Part shown: in pieces, positions 8,783-9,646 of the stretch
Layout: each line of letters starts with the position of its first letter
Numbering within the stretch: position 1 is the first letter of the stretch
Origin: an uncultured Burkholderiales bacterium
Lineage (GTDB): Bacteria > Pseudomonadota > Gammaproteobacteria > Burkholderiales > Burkholderiaceae_E
Assembly: GCA_903898725.1 (NCBI GenBank)
Contig: CAIUGQ010000510.1
Span: 1-9,646, forward strand
Length of the DNA stretch: 9,646 bases
Reading direction: 5' to 3'
Position numbers and translations under genes: made by a program
Notes under the pieces: generated by a model
Seen by the model: the letters and a program-made list of their open reading frames with translations, nothing else
Databases searched by the model: none
What the model was told of the DNA's origin: nothing

Positions 8783-8803
8783 GCGCGGGCCGCGGCCACG
8801 CGC
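8783..8803. terminator. GC-rich hairpin between the convergent matB and transporter genes
   Basis: GCGCG-GGCCGCGGCC-A-CGCGC can fold into a stem of eight G:C pairs with a one-base A bulge and a CGCG loop. It fills nearly all of the 27-bp space between the two convergent stop codons. There is no T-tract on either side, so it is only a candidate for a bidirectional transcription barrier. In DNA this GC-rich, such palindromes also arise by chance. Confidence 0.3.
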
Positions 8804-8809
8804 GCGACG

Positions 8810-9616
8810 TCAGGCGCCGCGCGCCGCGCGCCAGAGCATGTAGGCCGCGAGCGCCGACAGCAGCGCCGCGAAGATCCGCCGCAGCGTGCGCACCGGCAGC
8901 GCGTGCGCGAGCCTCGCGCCCAGCGGCGCCGTCAGGACGCTGGCCGCCGACACGCAGGCGAGCGCGGGCAGGTACACATAGCCGAGCGTGCCGGCGGGCA
9001 GGTCGACATGTCGTCCGGCCCATGCGTAGCCCGCCGCACCCGCGACGGCGATCGGGAATCCGCAGGCCGCGCTGCTGGCCACCGCCCCGATCAGCGGCAC
9101 GTTGCGTCGCACGAGGTAGGGCACGGTCATGAAGGCACCGCCCGCGCCGAGCAGGGCGGACAGGGCCCCGATCACGCCGCCGGCCGCGAACATGCCTGCA
9201 GGGCCCGGGAGCCCGCGGTCGGGTGCCGGTGGGCGGCTCGTCAGCATCCGCAGCGCCGACCAGCCGATGAACAGCCCGAAGCACGCGGCGAGCGCCCGCC
9301 CCGGCACGGCGTGGGCGATCTGTGCGCCGAGCAGCGAGCCGACGAGGATCCCGGGCGCCAGCGCGCGCACGACGTCCCACCGGACGGCGCCCCGCCGCTG
9401 GTGCGCCCGCACGCTCGAGGCCGAGGTGAAGACGATCGTGGTCAGCGAGGTCGCGATCGCGACCTTGACCACCTCGTCGTGCGGGACGCCGACCGCATCG
9501 AGCACCATCGACATGAACGGCACCATCAGCATGCCGCCGCCGATGCCGAGCAGGCCGGCGGCGAAGCCGGTGAAGGCGCCCAGCACCAGCAGTGCGGCGA
9601 TCAGCGAAGGGTCCAT
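8810..9616 (-). CDS. TauE/SafE-family (DUF81) membrane transporter
   Basis: The 268-residue protein is highly hydrophobic, with about eight membrane segments. It shows the internal duplication typical of this family: GLLGIGGGMLMVP (21-33) in the first half and ALLGAGGAFMTVP (154-166) in the second. A later pair also matches (LGAQIAHAVPGRAL near 96-109, LGARLAHALPVRTL near 232-245). Family members move sulfite, sulfoacetate, taurine-derived sulfonates or other small organic anions across the inner membrane. The substrate cannot be assigned here. The start at 9616 gives MDPSLIAALLVLGAFTGFAAGLLGIGGG, a normal N-terminus; no clear SD is seen before it. The gene converges on matB and so is not in the malonate operon, although a role in organic-anion traffic cannot be excluded. 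The 30 bp beyond its start hold no recognisable element. Confidence 0.9.
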   Translation of the reverse strand: MDPSLIAALLVLGAFTGFAAGLLGIGGGMLMVPFMSMVLDAVGVPHDEVVKVAIATSLTTIVFTSASSVRAHQRRGAVRWDVVRALAPGILVGSLLGAQIAHAVPGRALAACFGLFIGWSALRMLTSRPPAPDRGLPGPAGMFAAGGVIGALSALLGAGGAFMTVPYLVRRNVPLIGAVASSAACGFPIAVAGAAGYAWAGRHVDLPAGTLGYVYLPALACVSAASVLTAPLGARLAHALPVRTLRRIFAALLSALAAYMLWRAARGA

Positions 9617-9646
9617 GGGGGCGGGCAGGGCGTGGCGAGCGCGGCG

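Overview
The window is very GC-rich DNA with a strong G/C bias at third codon positions. Its gene content (LysR-type regulator, Bug/TctC solute receptor, malonate genes, lgt) fits a betaproteobacterium, most probably of the Burkholderiales. This placement is inferred from gene families and not from a marker gene. No RNA gene, insertion sequence, CRISPR array or phage gene is visible.

Layout. At the left edge are the last 41 codons of a gene on the + strand that reads like the C-terminus of a LysR-type regulator. After a 174-bp gap comes a large soluble hybrid histidine kinase (300-3110; GAF, two or three PAS, HisKA, HATPase, REC). A 114-bp gap with a possible extended -10 promoter and a 9-bp tandem repeat leads to lgt (3225-4043), the prolipoprotein diacylglyceryl transferase. 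Four more + strand genes follow at short spacing: an SDR oxidoreductase (4085-4834), malonyl-CoA decarboxylase (4887-6221), a periplasmic Bug-family receptor (6241-7236) and malonyl-CoA synthetase MatB (7274-8782). A convergent gene for a TauE/SafE-type membrane transporter (8810-9616, - strand) closes the window.

How the genes work together. MatB activates malonate to malonyl-CoA with ATP and CoA, and the decarboxylase converts malonyl-CoA to acetyl-CoA and CO2. Together they are a complete two-step route for growth on malonate. The Bug receptor between them is probably the periplasmic binding protein for malonate or a related acid, but no membrane partner (TctA/TctB or TRAP DctQ/M) and no GntR-type MatR regulator lies in the window. 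The SDR just upstream may act on a related metabolite; its substrate cannot be read from the sequence. lgt is a housekeeping gene that happens to precede this cluster. The kinase has no visible cognate response regulator.

Nothing here is clearly a new system. The points most worth a second look are the receptor-containing mat cluster without its permease, an altered NNAG motif in the SDR, an orphan hybrid kinase next to lgt, and short repeats in the leaders of the kinase and lgt.
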